Notes: generated from the sequence alone by a model not told the origin. 50,742 nt of DNA from Saccharothrix coeruleofusca (GCF_014648515.1 NZ_BMRG01000004.1:381646-432387), one strand, 5' to 3'. Numbered from the stretch's first letter, positions 32,828 through 40,854 are shown. Made by a program: numbers and translations.

Positions 32828-33709
32828 TCATCGGCGTCCTGGTGGGCGGGGAGCGGATGACGCCGACTCGACGCGGTTGCGGAGGCATCCGATCCCCTCG
32901 ACCTCGACCTCCACCTCGTCGCCCTCCCTCAGGAACCGTTCCGAGAAGAACCCGATCCCGCGGGGGGTTCCGGTGCAGATGACATCACCCGGCTCCAGTG
33001 TCATGAACTCCGAGAGGTGGGCGACGAGCTCCGGAATGCTGTGCACGAAGGTGCCGGTGCGGTCGTCCTGCCGCACCTCTCCGTTGACTCGGGTGATCAG
33101 CCGTAGGTCGGGCTGCGCGCCCACCTCGTCGGCGGTGACCAGGCACGGGCCCATGGGCTTGAAAGTGTCGAAGCTCTTGGCCGTGCTGATCGAGACCGTC
33201 AGGTCCCCCGCCATCGCCCTGGCCTGGATGTCACGAGCGGAGACGTCGTTGACCACGGTCAGGCCCGCGACGTGCTCCCAGGCCCGGTGGACCGAAACCT
33301 CCTTCGCCGAGCGGCCGATCACCACGGCGACCTCGCCCTCGTAGTCGACCTCCGCGTCGGCGACCTTCGGCAGGACGACGGCCGCACCGGGCGCGACGAC
33401 GGCCGCACCGGCGACGATCTGGAAGTTCGGGACCTCCGGCAGATGCACCTCGCCCCGTGCCTCGCGGACCTCGTCAGCGTGGCTCGGGTAGTTGTACCCG
33501 ATGACCAGGACCTTTCCCGGACGAGCCACCGGGGCGAGCACCCGTGCGTCGTCGAGCGGGACGGTCGCGGTCACCGGTGCGTCCCGCGCGGCTTCCAGCC
33601 CCGGCCCGAGCAGGAGCTCCGCGACGTCCGCGCACGCGAGGTCGAGCAGGTCGAGGCTGCCCGCATCCGCCTGCCTGGCAATGCCTCGTTCGGTGCTGTA
33701 GATCCGCAT
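32828..33709 (-). CDS. Fumarylacetoacetate hydrolase family protein
   Basis: A 293-aa FAH-fold enzyme. The C-terminal catalytic domain has VIGYNYPSHADEV, VDYEGEVAVVIGRSAKEVSVHRAWEHVAGLTVVNDVSARDIQ (Glu/Glu/Asp metal ligands), KSFDTFKPMGPCLVTADEVG, MTLEPGDVICTGTPRGIGF and a terminal VEVEVEGIGCLRN. Relatives act as acylpyruvate hydrolases, 2-hydroxyhepta-2,4-diene-1,7-dioate isomerases or oxaloacetate decarboxylases. In this operon it probably processes the meta-cleavage product made by the VOC dioxygenase. The ATG at 33709 has GAGG close upstream. Confidence 0.9.
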   Translation of the reverse strand: MRIYSTERGIARQADAGSLDLLDLACADVAELLLGPGLEAARDAPVTATVPLDDARVLAPVARPGKVLVIGYNYPSHADEVREARGEVHLPEVPNFQIVAGAAVVAPGAAVVLPKVADAEVDYEGEVAVVIGRSAKEVSVHRAWEHVAGLTVVNDVSARDIQARAMAGDLTVSISTAKSFDTFKPMGPCLVTADEVGAQPDLRLITRVNGEVRQDDRTGTFVHSIPELVAHLSEFMTLEPGDVICTGTPRGIGFFSERFLREGDEVEVEVEGIGCLRNRVESASSAPRPPGRR

Positions 33710-33812
33710 TGACCTCGTATCTCTTCCGGTCGGTTCGTGTTTGTGGACCGAGAACCGCAGGTCGCCGCGGACCGTGCGCCCGTTCGCGTGCGGGTGCTGC
33801 TCGCTGCCCCGG

Positions 33813-35468
33813 CTAGCGCTCGGCGGGGACCGCCCCGAGCGTGGTCCGCAGTGCGCGCTCGAGATCGTCCTCCGGGCTGGGCGAGCCCGCGGGCGCTCGC
33901 CATGCGATGTGCCCATCGGGACGGATCAGCACGGCGCCGTGCTCGCCGAGGCCGAACGGATCCTCGTCGGCGGTGTCGATGTCACGGCCGACGAGGACCG
34001 GGGAGCAGGGGATGTCGCCCGCGACGCGGTCGAGCGCCTCGAGCCAGCGCCGCCCGTGCGGGGCCGCGATCAGCGTGAACCCTCGCGCGACGACGTCGAG
34101 GGTCGAAATCCTCTGACCGGATCGGCTGATCCAGCGGTGCGGTGGACGTCCGCCCTCGGCTCCCCTGGAGCGGGGGTAGACCGGTGCGACAGGCGGGCGG
34201 TCGGCACCGTACACGTAGCCGATCTCCTGGTCGATCGAACCGAAGTGTCCACGCTGGTGCGGGATCACCTCGGCCAGCCGGGCGCGCTCCGCCGCCGCCA
34301 CCTGCGGGTCGTCGCTTTCGAGGAGTTGGGCGATCGCCGCCGTGGTGGGTCCGAGCCCGCACTCGGCCATCTTCATGGCGTTGTCGACGCTGAACCCGGC
34401 GTTGCTGCGGGCCACCGGGCGTCGCTCGGTCTCGTAGCTGTCCAGCAGGGACTCGGGAGCCCAGCCGGCGAGCACGGCTGCCAGCTTCCACCCGAGGTTG
34501 TCGGCGTCGGCGATGCCGGTGTTCATCCCCATGCCGCCGGTGGGCGGGAACTGGTGGGCCGCGTCCCCGACCAGGAAGACGTTGCCGCGGCGGTAGTGCC
34601 GCGCGATCCGCGAGGCCAGCCGCCACGTGCCGACGGACTTCACCTCGATCTCGACCTCGTCGACGCCCAGTGCCCTGCGGATCAGCTCGGCGCAGCGCTC
34701 GGGGGTGTAGTCCGCGACGGTCTCGGCCTCGGGGTCGTAGCCGAAGTTGTAGGTCCATCGGCGGCCACCGTCCATGCCGATGATCCCGCCGGGCGCGGCG
34801 GAGTTGATCAGCCACACGAGCAGGGCGGGGTCTCGGTCCGTCCACGGTGAGAGGTCGGCGTGGAAGTAGACGTTGATCTGCCGACCGAACTCCGGCACGC
34901 CGTCCATCTCGATGCCCAGCCTCGAGCGCAGCGCCCCCGAGGCTCCGTCCGCGGCAACGGCGTAGCGCGCCGTCACATGCTCGACGGCACCGTCCGCACA
35001 GCGGAGCGCCGCGGACACCCCGCTCTCGTCCTCGTCGAGCTCCACGACCTCGACCCCGAAGCGCACGGTAGCCGTCCCCTGCTGCCGCAGCGCGTCCAGC
35101 AGCACCCGCTGCACGCGGTCCTGGGCACAGGACGCCGCCGTCACCGGGGAGACGCTCCCGAAGTGCTCCTCCTCGTCGCGGGCGAGCGGGAGCCGGCCGA
35201 GCTCCTCACCGGTGAACGTGTGCTTCCACACGACGTTGCCCCACGCGGGACCGACGGCCTCGCGGAGGACGGCATCGGCGATGCCCCAGTCCCGGAAGAT
35301 CTCCATCGATCGGGTGTTGACGACGTGGGCGCGCGGGTGCGGATTGACACCCTCGTACTTCTCGCAGACCACGCTCGCCACGCCGTGGCGGCCGAGGACG
35401 TAAGCGGTGGCGAGACCTGCCGGCCCGGCGCCGACGATCAGCACCGGCGCATCGGCCGAGCCGCTCAC
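33813..35468 (-). CDS. FAD-dependent aromatic monooxygenase (PHBH/MhpA-like)
   Basis: A 551-aa class A flavoprotein hydroxylase. The Rossmann GAGPAGLATAYVLGRHGV is at residues 13-30, the NAD(P)H-side DG motif at AVAADGASGALRSRLGI, and the second FAD motif at VFLVGDAAHQFPPTGGMGMNTGIADADNLGWKLAAVLAGW. A C-terminal thioredoxin-like extension (residues about 420-551) matches phenol or 3-(3-hydroxyphenyl)propionate hydroxylases. It is expected to ortho-hydroxylate a phenolic ring before extradiol cleavage. The start overlaps the VOC gene stop by 4 bp. Confidence 0.92.
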   Translation of the reverse strand: MSGSADAPVLIVGAGPAGLATAYVLGRHGVASVVCEKYEGVNPHPRAHVVNTRSMEIFRDWGIADAVLREAVGPAWGNVVWKHTFTGEELGRLPLARDEEEHFGSVSPVTAASCAQDRVQRVLLDALRQQGTATVRFGVEVVELDEDESGVSAALRCADGAVEHVTARYAVAADGASGALRSRLGIEMDGVPEFGRQINVYFHADLSPWTDRDPALLVWLINSAAPGGIIGMDGGRRWTYNFGYDPEAETVADYTPERCAELIRRALGVDEVEIEVKSVGTWRLASRIARHYRRGNVFLVGDAAHQFPPTGGMGMNTGIADADNLGWKLAAVLAGWAPESLLDSYETERRPVARSNAGFSVDNAMKMAECGLGPTTAAIAQLLESDDPQVAAAERARLAEVIPHQRGHFGSIDQEIGYVYGADRPPVAPVYPRSRGAEGGRPPHRWISRSGQRISTLDVVARGFTLIAAPHGRRWLEALDRVAGDIPCSPVLVGRDIDTADEDPFGLGEHGAVLIRPDGHIAWRAPAGSPSPEDDLERALRTTLGAVPAER

Positions 35469-36010
35469 CGCCGCTGGCTCACGGTCGCCGGGCTGCCCGT
35501 CTGCTTGATCAACTCACTCCTGGGTTCGCCCGCCTTCAGACGCGCGTGGAGCTCGTCCGGGTCGAACTCGACCCCGATGGGGTTGGCGGCGAAGGCACCG
35601 GAGGCGAAGAACGCCTCCATCTGCTCGTCGGTGTCGAAGTTGTCGATCTGCAGCTCGACCTTGTTGCCGTCGGGGTCCGCGTAGTAGAGAGACGTCGTCG
35701 GGCCGTGGTTGACGCTCCACACGGGCGTCGTGCCGGCAGCCTTCAGACGCTGGTAGTTGTCCAGCAGGTCACCGAGGTCGGCGTAGGTGAAGGCGACGTG
35801 CTCGAGTCCGGAGTGCGCGGAGGTGGGCCGCTCGGTCGCACCCGCGTTCACGAGGGCCACGCGGTGGTGCTCGTCGTCGTAGGTGAGGAAGGCCAGCTGT
35901 TCGTTGGCGTGGACGACGCGTGCGTCCAGGACGGCGACGTACCAGTCGATCATCGTCTGCAGGTCGCCGGTGCGCAGGACGACATGGGCGAGCTTGGCGG
36001 GTGAGACCAC
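35465..36010 (-). CDS. VOC dioxygenase (type I extradiol-like)
   Basis: A 181-aa single-cassette VOC enzyme: LAHVVLRTGDLQTMIDWYVAVLDARVV with the first His ligand, SGLEHVAFTYADLGDLLDNYQRL with the second His, and DPDGNKVELQIDNFDT with the Glu ligand, giving the 2-His-1-Glu site of type I extradiol dioxygenases. GTG at 36010 was chosen because GAGAGGA lies 6 nt upstream; a longer start at 36025 lacks a ribosome site. First structural gene of the island, 27 bp downstream of a large inverted repeat. Confidence 0.88.
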   Translation of the reverse strand: MVSPAKLAHVVLRTGDLQTMIDWYVAVLDARVVHANEQLAFLTYDDEHHRVALVNAGATERPTSAHSGLEHVAFTYADLGDLLDNYQRLKAAGTTPVWSVNHGPTTSLYYADPDGNKVELQIDNFDTDEQMEAFFASGAFAANPIGVEFDPDELHARLKAGEPRSELIKQTGSPATVSQRR

Positions 36011-36037
36011 GGGGGTTCCTCTCATGCGGCGGCACTG

Positions 36038-36082
36038 CCGTGCCACCATCTCTTAACTGGCGATTAAGAGATGGTGGCACGG
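36038..36082. promoter_or_regulatory. 45-bp perfect inverted repeat (operator or terminator)
   Basis: Arms CCGTGCCACCATCTCTTAA (36038-36056) and its exact complement (36064-36082) around a 7-bp spacer. It lies between the TetR stop (36097) and the VOC dioxygenase start (36010). The inner CTCTTAA/TTAAGAG part has the size of a TetR operator; the whole could also form an RNA hairpin. Confidence 0.6.
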
Positions 36083-36096
36083 GACCGGGCGCACGG

Positions 36097-36687
36097 TCAA
36101 GAGCCCGTTGTGCCGCCTCGGGGGCGCGCGGCCGCCGCGGCCGCCAGCGGATCGATGAGGAGGTCGATCATGTCGGCTATCGACCGGTCCCTCGTGCGCA
36201 CGCTGACGAGGAGGCCCTCCAACAGGACGTGCGCGGTCTCGGCCAGGAGATCGACGTCGGCGTCTTCGGACACGCGCTGGGCGATGGCCCGGATGAGGCG
36301 GTCGTCGGCCCACTGCAGCACCTTGGCGTACGCCTCCCGCAGCGTCGAGGAGGTGTTCAGGCGCTCGTACGCCTCTCGCACGAGCGCCTTGTGGGGATCG
36401 AGCTCCTCGAGGACGCTGATGAGCTCGGCGCGCGGATCACCACCCAAATCGGGATCACCGGACGCCCGTTCCGTGGCGGCGTGGAACATGCTCGTGAGCA
36501 CTTCGGCGAATAGGTCGTCCTTGGTCGGGAAGTACCAGTGGACAGCAGCGGAGGAGAGCCCGAGCACCTTCGCGATGGCCGTGATGCTGGTGGCGCGGTA
36601 CCCGTTGCCGGCGAACTGGCGGATTGCCTCGTCGAGCACCTTCGCACGGCGCTCGGCGTGCGGGATCTCCTGGCTATTCTTCGGCAT
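36097..36687 (-). CDS. TetR family regulator of the aromatic island
   Basis: A 196-aa TetR-type repressor: N-terminal HTH (RRAKVLDEAIRQFAGNGYRATSITAIAKVLGLSSAAVHWYFPTKDDLFAEVL), then an all-helical ligand domain (PRAELISVLEELDPHKALVREAYERLNTSSTLREAYAKVLQWADDRLIRAIAQRV). It lies directly upstream of and in the same direction as the four catabolic genes. The ATG at 36687 follows CAGAAT-N7, the same leaderless-type spacing seen before the citA-like gene. A likely inducer is the aromatic substrate or its CoA ester. Confidence 0.9.
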   Translation of the reverse strand: MPKNSQEIPHAERRAKVLDEAIRQFAGNGYRATSITAIAKVLGLSSAAVHWYFPTKDDLFAEVLTSMFHAATERASGDPDLGGDPRAELISVLEELDPHKALVREAYERLNTSSTLREAYAKVLQWADDRLIRAIAQRVSEDADVDLLAETAHVLLEGLLVSVRTRDRSIADMIDLLIDPLAAAAAARPRGGTTGS

Positions 36688-36882
36688 GCGCACAATTCTG
36701 ACCTACGAGTGGTGCGCCCGCGGCCGTCGTCGCCGGATTGAATTGTCAACCGCGCCAACAAGTTCCGTCCTGGTGCCGCAGAGGTGCCGGCAGTGGTGCC
36801 CATGCCTGAACGTCGACCGCAACGACGCCGCGGGGCTGTTGTCCCGGCAGTTACCGGTCGCGCCCATCGACTGGCGCAGCCC

Positions 36883-37065
36883 GTGCCGGAAACAGGCCTG
36901 TGCGGTCAGGTTCGCCGCGCACTCGCCGCCGCGGTCGAAATGCGGGACCGTGCCACGACAGTCACCGCCGACGACCCCGAGGCGCTGGAGCGCCACCACT
37001 CCTGCTGCGACCTGGCCTCCACGCCGCCCGAGTTCCGGCGTGCCTGGCCGGCGGAGCACGGTTGA
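36883..37065 (+). CDS. Short hypothetical ORF or gene remnant
   Basis: GTG at 36883 opens 60 codons ending AVEMRDRATTVTADDPEALERHHSCCDLASTPPEFRRAWPAEHG. The second half has the high third-position GC of real genes here, while the first part does not, suggesting either a real small protein with a later start or the tail of a decayed gene. No recognised domain and no clear ribosome binding site. Confidence 0.3.
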   Translation: MPETGLCGQVRRALAAAVEMRDRATTVTADDPEALERHHSCCDLASTPPEFRRAWPAEHG

Positions 37066-37069
37066 TTAA

Positions 37070-37087
37070 TTTTAGTCAACACTGAAA
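37070..37087 (+). repeat. AT-rich dispersed motif, copy C
   Basis: TTTTAGTCAACACTGAAA. It shares an exact 17-mer, TTTAGTCAACACTGAAA, with copy D at 44571. Confidence 0.6.
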
Positions 37088-37181
37088 TAATCGATAGAGT
37101 TAAGATTCCAATCACGGCCCAGGGCTCTGGGTAACGCAGCGTGATGCGTCTCCGGGAACGGGTGACTACCATTCCTGATAG

Positions 37182-37187
37182 GGGTAT
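37182..37187 (+). promoter_or_regulatory. Possible SigB/SigF-type -10 (GGGTAT)
   Basis: GGGTAT lies 17 nt before the STAS gene start, with GGTGAC 15 nt further upstream. Stress sigma factors of this group use a GGGTA-type -10, and STAS antagonists are common targets. The -35 match is weak. Confidence 0.3.
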
Positions 37188-37203
37188 CTCGGAAGGAGGA
37201 AGC

Positions 37204-37584
37204 GTGGTCTCCAACGACCAGCCCGATCCCGACTACACCGAGCCGCTCCGGGTCGGCCGCGAGCAGCGCGAGCGCGCGGTGCTCGTGCACGCCACCGGCG
37301 AGGTGGACCCGTCCACCGCTCCCCTGCTGCGCGAGCAGCTCACCGCGGCGTTCGAGGACGCCGGGACGAGCAGGCTGCCGGTGGTGGTCGACCTGAGCGG
37401 AGTGAGCTTCTTCGCCTCGGTGGGGCTGTCGCTGCTGGTGGAGCACCACCAGCAGGGTCAGCGGCAGGGCACTCCCCTGCGCGTGGTCGCACCGGCCCGC
37501 ACCATGCTGCGCGCGCTGCGCGCCACCACGCTCAACCAGCTCCTGGACCTCTACCCCACGCTCACCGACGCCCTGGACGCCTAG
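37204..37584 (+). CDS. STAS-domain anti-sigma factor antagonist
   Basis: A 126-aa STAS protein: RAVLVHATGEVDPSTAPLLREQLTAAFEDAGTSRLPVVVDLSGVSFFASVGLSLLVEHHQQGQRQGTPLRVVAPARTMLRALRATTLNQLLDLYPTLTDAL. The Ser in FFASVGLSLL corresponds to the residue phosphorylated by anti-sigma kinases in SpoIIAA/RsbV relatives. AAGGAGGA precedes the GTG at 37204. No partner kinase or sigma gene is adjacent. Its TAG stop shares the tetranucleotide CTAG with the convergent MarR stop. Confidence 0.9.
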   Translation: MVSNDQPDPDYTEPLRVGREQRERAVLVHATGEVDPSTAPLLREQLTAAFEDAGTSRLPVVVDLSGVSFFASVGLSLLVEHHQQGQRQGTPLRVVAPARTMLRALRATTLNQLLDLYPTLTDALDA

Positions 37585-38063
37585 CGAGTCGGATCTGCCT
37601 CGTCGTCGTCGGCGGCGATGCGGGCCAGCACCCGGTCGAAGGCGCGTCCCAGCACGTCGAGCTCTTCCCGCGAGAGCACGTCGAACAGGTAGCGCCGCAC
37701 GCTGTCGACGTGCCCCGGCGCGGCGGCCCCGATCGCCGCGCGACCGGCGGGGGTGAGCCGCACCATCGAGCCGCGCGCGTCCTCCGCGCACTCCTCGCGG
37801 ACCACCAGCCCGCGCTTCTCCATGCGCTTGACCTGGTGGGACAGCCTGCTGCGCTCCCAACCGACCCGCATGCCCAGTTCGCGGGCGCGCAGCAGGCCGT
37901 CGGGGGCCTCCGACAGCGGCACCAGCAGTGAGTAGTCGGCGTTGGACAGCCCCGAGTCGCGCACCAGCCCGCGTTCCAGCGCGCCCGTCAGCTCGCGCTG
38001 CAGGGCGAGGAAGGCCCGCCACACGTGCGCCTCCCGCTCGTCCAGCCACCGCGGTTCGCCCAT
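37581..38063 (-). CDS. MarR family regulator
   Basis: A 160-aa winged-helix protein: LSNADYSLLVPLSEAPDGLLRARELGMRVGWERSRLSHQVKRMEKRGLVVREECAEDARGSMVRLTPAGRAAI is the DNA-binding lobe, flanked by the N- and C-terminal dimerisation helices. Divergent from the flavin monooxygenase gene; three copies of a TGAYGYRTCA-type dyad lie between them, so it probably represses both itself and the monooxygenase and responds to a phenolic ligand or oxidant. Confidence 0.92.
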   Translation of the reverse strand: MGEPRWLDEREAHVWRAFLALQRELTGALERGLVRDSGLSNADYSLLVPLSEAPDGLLRARELGMRVGWERSRLSHQVKRMEKRGLVVREECAEDARGSMVRLTPAGRAAIGAAAPGHVDSVRRYLFDVLSREELDVLGRAFDRVLARIAADDDEADPTR

Positions 38064-38083
38064 GCCTCCACGGTAGCGGTTGT

Positions 38084-38145
38084 TGATGCATCACCAAAGG
38101 TTTGTTGACGTGTCACGCCGAGCGGATTACTTTGGTGACGCATCA
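38084..38145. promoter_or_regulatory. Three MarR operator-like dyads
   Basis: TGATGCATCA (38084-38093), TGACGTGTCA (38106-38115) and TGACGCATCA (38136-38145). The outer two, with flanks TTGT and CCAAAG, form a 20-bp near-perfect inverted pair. Confidence 0.7.
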
Positions 38146-38159
38146 ACAATGGAGGCGTC

Positions 38160-39191
38160 ATGGAACTCGGGATCTACAGCTTCGCCGACCGCCACCGCGA
38201 CCCGTCGACCGGCGAGCAGGTCCCGGTGGCCACGGCGCTGGCCCAGACCTTGGAGCGCATCAGGCTCGCCGACGAGCTGGGGCTGGCCTTCTACGGGCTG
38301 GGCGAGCACCACCTGGAGGACTTCGCCATCTCCAGCCCCGCCACGGTGCTGGCCGCGGCGGCGAGCGTCACCGAGCGGATCACCCTCAGCAGCGCCGTCA
38401 CCGTGCTCAGCACCGAGGACCCGGTGCGGCTCTACCAGCAGTTCACCACGCTGGACCAGCTCAGCCGCGGCCGCGCGGAGCTGCTGGCGGGCCGGGGCTC
38501 GTTCACCGAGTCCTTCCCCCTGTTCGGCGCGAGCCTGCGCGACTACGACGAGCTGTTCGAGGAGAAGCTGGAACTGCTGCTGCGCCTGGACCGGGAGAAC
38601 CCGATCACCTGGTCGGGCAGGTTCCGCGCGCCGCTGGAGGACGTCTCGGTCTTCCCCCGGCCCTACCGGGGCAGGCTGCGCGTCTCGGTGGGCACCGGCG
38701 GCAACCCCGAGTCCTCGATCCGCGCGGGCGTGCTGGGCCTGCCGGTGGTCTACGCCGTCATCGGCGGCGAGCCGGAGCGCTTCGCGCCGCTGGTGGACCT
38801 GTACCGGAGGGCGGGTGAGGCGGCCGGGCACACCCCCGAGGACCTGCACGTGACGATGGGCGGGATCGGGCTGGTGGCCCGCGAGTCCCAGCGGGCCAAG
38901 GACGCTTTCTACCCGTACTGGCTGGAGACGATGAAGTACGGCGCGCGGGCGCGCGGCTGGGCGGTGCCCTCGCGGTCGGACTACGACGCCTGGGCCGAGG
39001 GCGCGCGGTCGATCTTCGCGGGCAGCCCCGACGAGGTCGCCGAGCGGATGATCTCGGTGGGCAGGCTGGTGGGCGCGGACCGCTACGCCATGCAGATGGA
39101 CTGGTCCGGAGTGCCGCACCGGTTGGTGATGGAGGGCATCGAGCTGCTGGGCACCGAGGTGCTGCCCAGGGTGCGCGCCGAGCTGGGCTGA
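38160..39191 (+). CDS. Luciferase-like (LLM class) flavin monooxygenase
   Basis: A 343-aa bacterial-luciferase-fold enzyme: LADELGLAFYGLGEHHLEDFAISSPATVLAAAASVTERITLSSAVTVLSTEDPVRLYQQFTTLDQLSRGRAELLAGRGSFTESFPLFG. The GEHH motif and GRGSFTESFPLFG loop are typical of FMN-dependent group members. It would use reduced flavin and oxygen on an unknown substrate. GGAGG lies 4 nt before the ATG. Controlled by the divergent MarR protein. Confidence 0.92.
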   Translation: MELGIYSFADRHRDPSTGEQVPVATALAQTLERIRLADELGLAFYGLGEHHLEDFAISSPATVLAAAASVTERITLSSAVTVLSTEDPVRLYQQFTTLDQLSRGRAELLAGRGSFTESFPLFGASLRDYDELFEEKLELLLRLDRENPITWSGRFRAPLEDVSVFPRPYRGRLRVSVGTGGNPESSIRAGVLGLPVVYAVIGGEPERFAPLVDLYRRAGEAAGHTPEDLHVTMGGIGLVARESQRAKDAFYPYWLETMKYGARARGWAVPSRSDYDAWAEGARSIFAGSPDEVAERMISVGRLVGADRYAMQMDWSGVPHRLVMEGIELLGTEVLPRVRAELG

Positions 39192-39211
39192 CGCCCGATT
39201 CTCGACGTCGT

Positions 39212-39227
39212 GTAGATTTAAATCTAC
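39212..39227. promoter_or_regulatory. Perfect 16-bp palindrome, probable TetR operator
   Basis: GTAGATTTAAATCTAC, a fully symmetric AT-rich site 68 bp before the SDR start; a TetR gene follows the SDR. Confidence 0.6.
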
Positions 39228-39294
39228 GCGATGTAGAGACATGCGCCCGGTCCGCGCGGACCGGCTGCCCCGCAGGGACTGGAGTGGCACCCGC

Positions 39295-40158
39295 ATGAGC
39301 ACACCCACCAGCCGGACCTTCCTGATCACCGGCGTCAGCAGCGGCCTGGGACGCGCCTTCGCCACGGGGGCGCTGGAAGCGGGCCACGTGGTCGTCGGCA
39401 CCGTGCGCAAAGACGGGGACCGAGCGGCGTTCGAGGCACTGGCACCCGGTCGCGCACACGCCCGGCTGCTCGACGTCACCGACGACGACGCGGTGTTCAC
39501 CGCGGTGCGGGAGACGGAGGAGCACGTCGGCCCGATCGACGTGCTGATCGCCAACGCCGGGTACGGGTACGAAGGCGTGTTCGAGGAGTCCCCGCTGGCA
39601 CAGCTGCGGGCGCAGTTCGCCGCCAACGTCTTCGGCCTGGCCGCCACCGTGCAGGCGGTGCTGCCGTTCATGCGGCGGCGCCGGGCCGGGCACATCTTCG
39701 CGGTCGGCTCGATGGGCGGCCTGATGACCGTGCCCGGCCTGGCGTTCTACTGCGGCAGCAAGTACGCCGTGGAGGGCATGATGGAAGCCCTCGCCAAGGA
39801 AGTCGCCCCCTTCGGCGTCCGGGTCACCATCCTGGAACCGGGCTCGTTCCGCACCGACTGGGCGGGTCGGTCCATGATCCGCTCCGAGCGGTCCATCGCG
39901 GACTACGACGAGTTGTTCGAGCCGCTGCGCGCCGCCCGACAGGCGGCCAGCGGCCACCAGCTGGGCGACCCCGCCAAGGCCGCGGCGGCGGTGCTCGCGG
40001 TGCTGGACGCGCCCCGACCACCGGTGCACCTGGTGCTGGGCTCGGACGCGCTGCGCCTGGTCGCGGCGGGCCGCGCGGCGGTGGAGGCCGACCTGCGGGA
40101 GTGGGCGGAGCTGTCGCGCTCGACCGACTTCCCCGAAGGCCACCAGATCACCTCGTAG
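39295..40158 (+). CDS. Short-chain dehydrogenase/reductase
   Basis: A 287-aa classical SDR: TFLITGVSSGLGRAFA (TGxxxGxG cofactor loop), LLDVTDDDAV, VLIANAGYGYEG (NAG motif), GSMGG with the catalytic Ser, and FYCGSKYAVEG (YxxxK). The extended C-terminus (FRTDWAGRSM, YDELFEPLRAARQAASGHQLGDPAKAAAAVLAVLDAPRPPVHLVLGSDA) matches the oxidoreductases often annotated as ketoreductase-like SDRs. Probably NAD(P)H-dependent. It forms a unit with the following TetR gene. Confidence 0.92.
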   Translation: MSTPTSRTFLITGVSSGLGRAFATGALEAGHVVVGTVRKDGDRAAFEALAPGRAHARLLDVTDDDAVFTAVRETEEHVGPIDVLIANAGYGYEGVFEESPLAQLRAQFAANVFGLAATVQAVLPFMRRRRAGHIFAVGSMGGLMTVPGLAFYCGSKYAVEGMMEALAKEVAPFGVRVTILEPGSFRTDWAGRSMIRSERSIADYDELFEPLRAARQAASGHQLGDPAKAAAAVLAVLDAPRPPVHLVLGSDALRLVAAGRAAVEADLREWAELSRSTDFPEGHQITS

Positions 40159-40230
40159 CGCCCGGCCGCGCGCGGGTCACCACCGCGCAGGTCACTACAC
40201 TGCGCCGCGGTCGGAGGAGGCGGCACGGCG

Positions 40231-40854
40231 ATGGGCAAGCGGCGGGAGACACCGCGCAAGGGCGACCTGCGGGAGCAGGCCATCCTGGACACGGCCGAGG
40301 CGCTGCTGGAGCGCGAGAGCACCGAGCCGATGACGGTGGAGACCATCGCCAGGGGCGCGGGCATCTCCCGCGCTTCGCTGTACTTCTACTTCGGCTCCAA
40401 GCAGGAGGTGCTGACCGCCCTGGTGGCGCGCACCGTGGCCGTGCTGCGGCAGGACGCCCTCGGCGCCTCCGAGGCCGTGGGCTCCTCACCGGAGGACACC
40501 GTGCGCGAAGCGGTGTCCCGCACCGGGAAGATGTGGCGCGAGCACGGCCGCGTGATGCGCGCGGCCGTGGACTTCTCCCCCTCGGTGCCCGACATCGCGG
40601 CGCTGTGGAACGACACCGTGACCGCCTACGCCCAGGCCATGGCCCGCGTGCTGGTGCGGGCGGGCATCCCCGACGGCGAAGGCCCGACCGGCGCCGCGGC
40701 GCTGGCCCGCGCGCTGTGCCACATGACCGAACGCGCCTTCTACCACGCCTCGGGGACCGGCGACCTGGACGCCGCGACGCTGACCTGCACCGAGATCTGG
40801 TTGCGCGTCATCGACCGGTCGGGTGACGCGGCCCCGCGCCACCCGACCGGTTGA
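40231..40854 (+). CDS. TetR family regulator
   Basis: A 207-aa TetR-type protein: LREQAILDTAEALLERESTEPMTVETIARGAGISRASLYFYFGSKQEVLTALVARTVAVLR is the HTH, followed by a helical effector domain of the EthR-like C-terminal type (TGKMWREHGRVMRAAVDFSPSVPDIAALWNDTVTAYAQAMARVL). A very strong GGAGGAGG precedes the ATG. Likely to bind the palindrome upstream of the SDR gene and autoregulate the pair. Ends 23 bp before the convergent protease gene. Confidence 0.9.
   Translation: MGKRRETPRKGDLREQAILDTAEALLERESTEPMTVETIARGAGISRASLYFYFGSKQEVLTALVARTVAVLRQDALGASEAVGSSPEDTVREAVSRTGKMWREHGRVMRAAVDFSPSVPDIAALWNDTVTAYAQAMARVLVRAGIPDGEGPTGAAALARALCHMTERAFYHASGTGDLDAATLTCTEIWLRVIDRSGDAAPRHPTG

Larger units (their letters stand above)
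36688..37203. other. 516-bp region between TetR and STAS genes
   Basis: It contains a short possibly coding stretch (36883-37065), AT-rich motif copy C (37070-37087) with an AT-rich tail to about 37112, and a GGGTAT element before the STAS gene. No other gene is supported. Confidence 0.5.
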
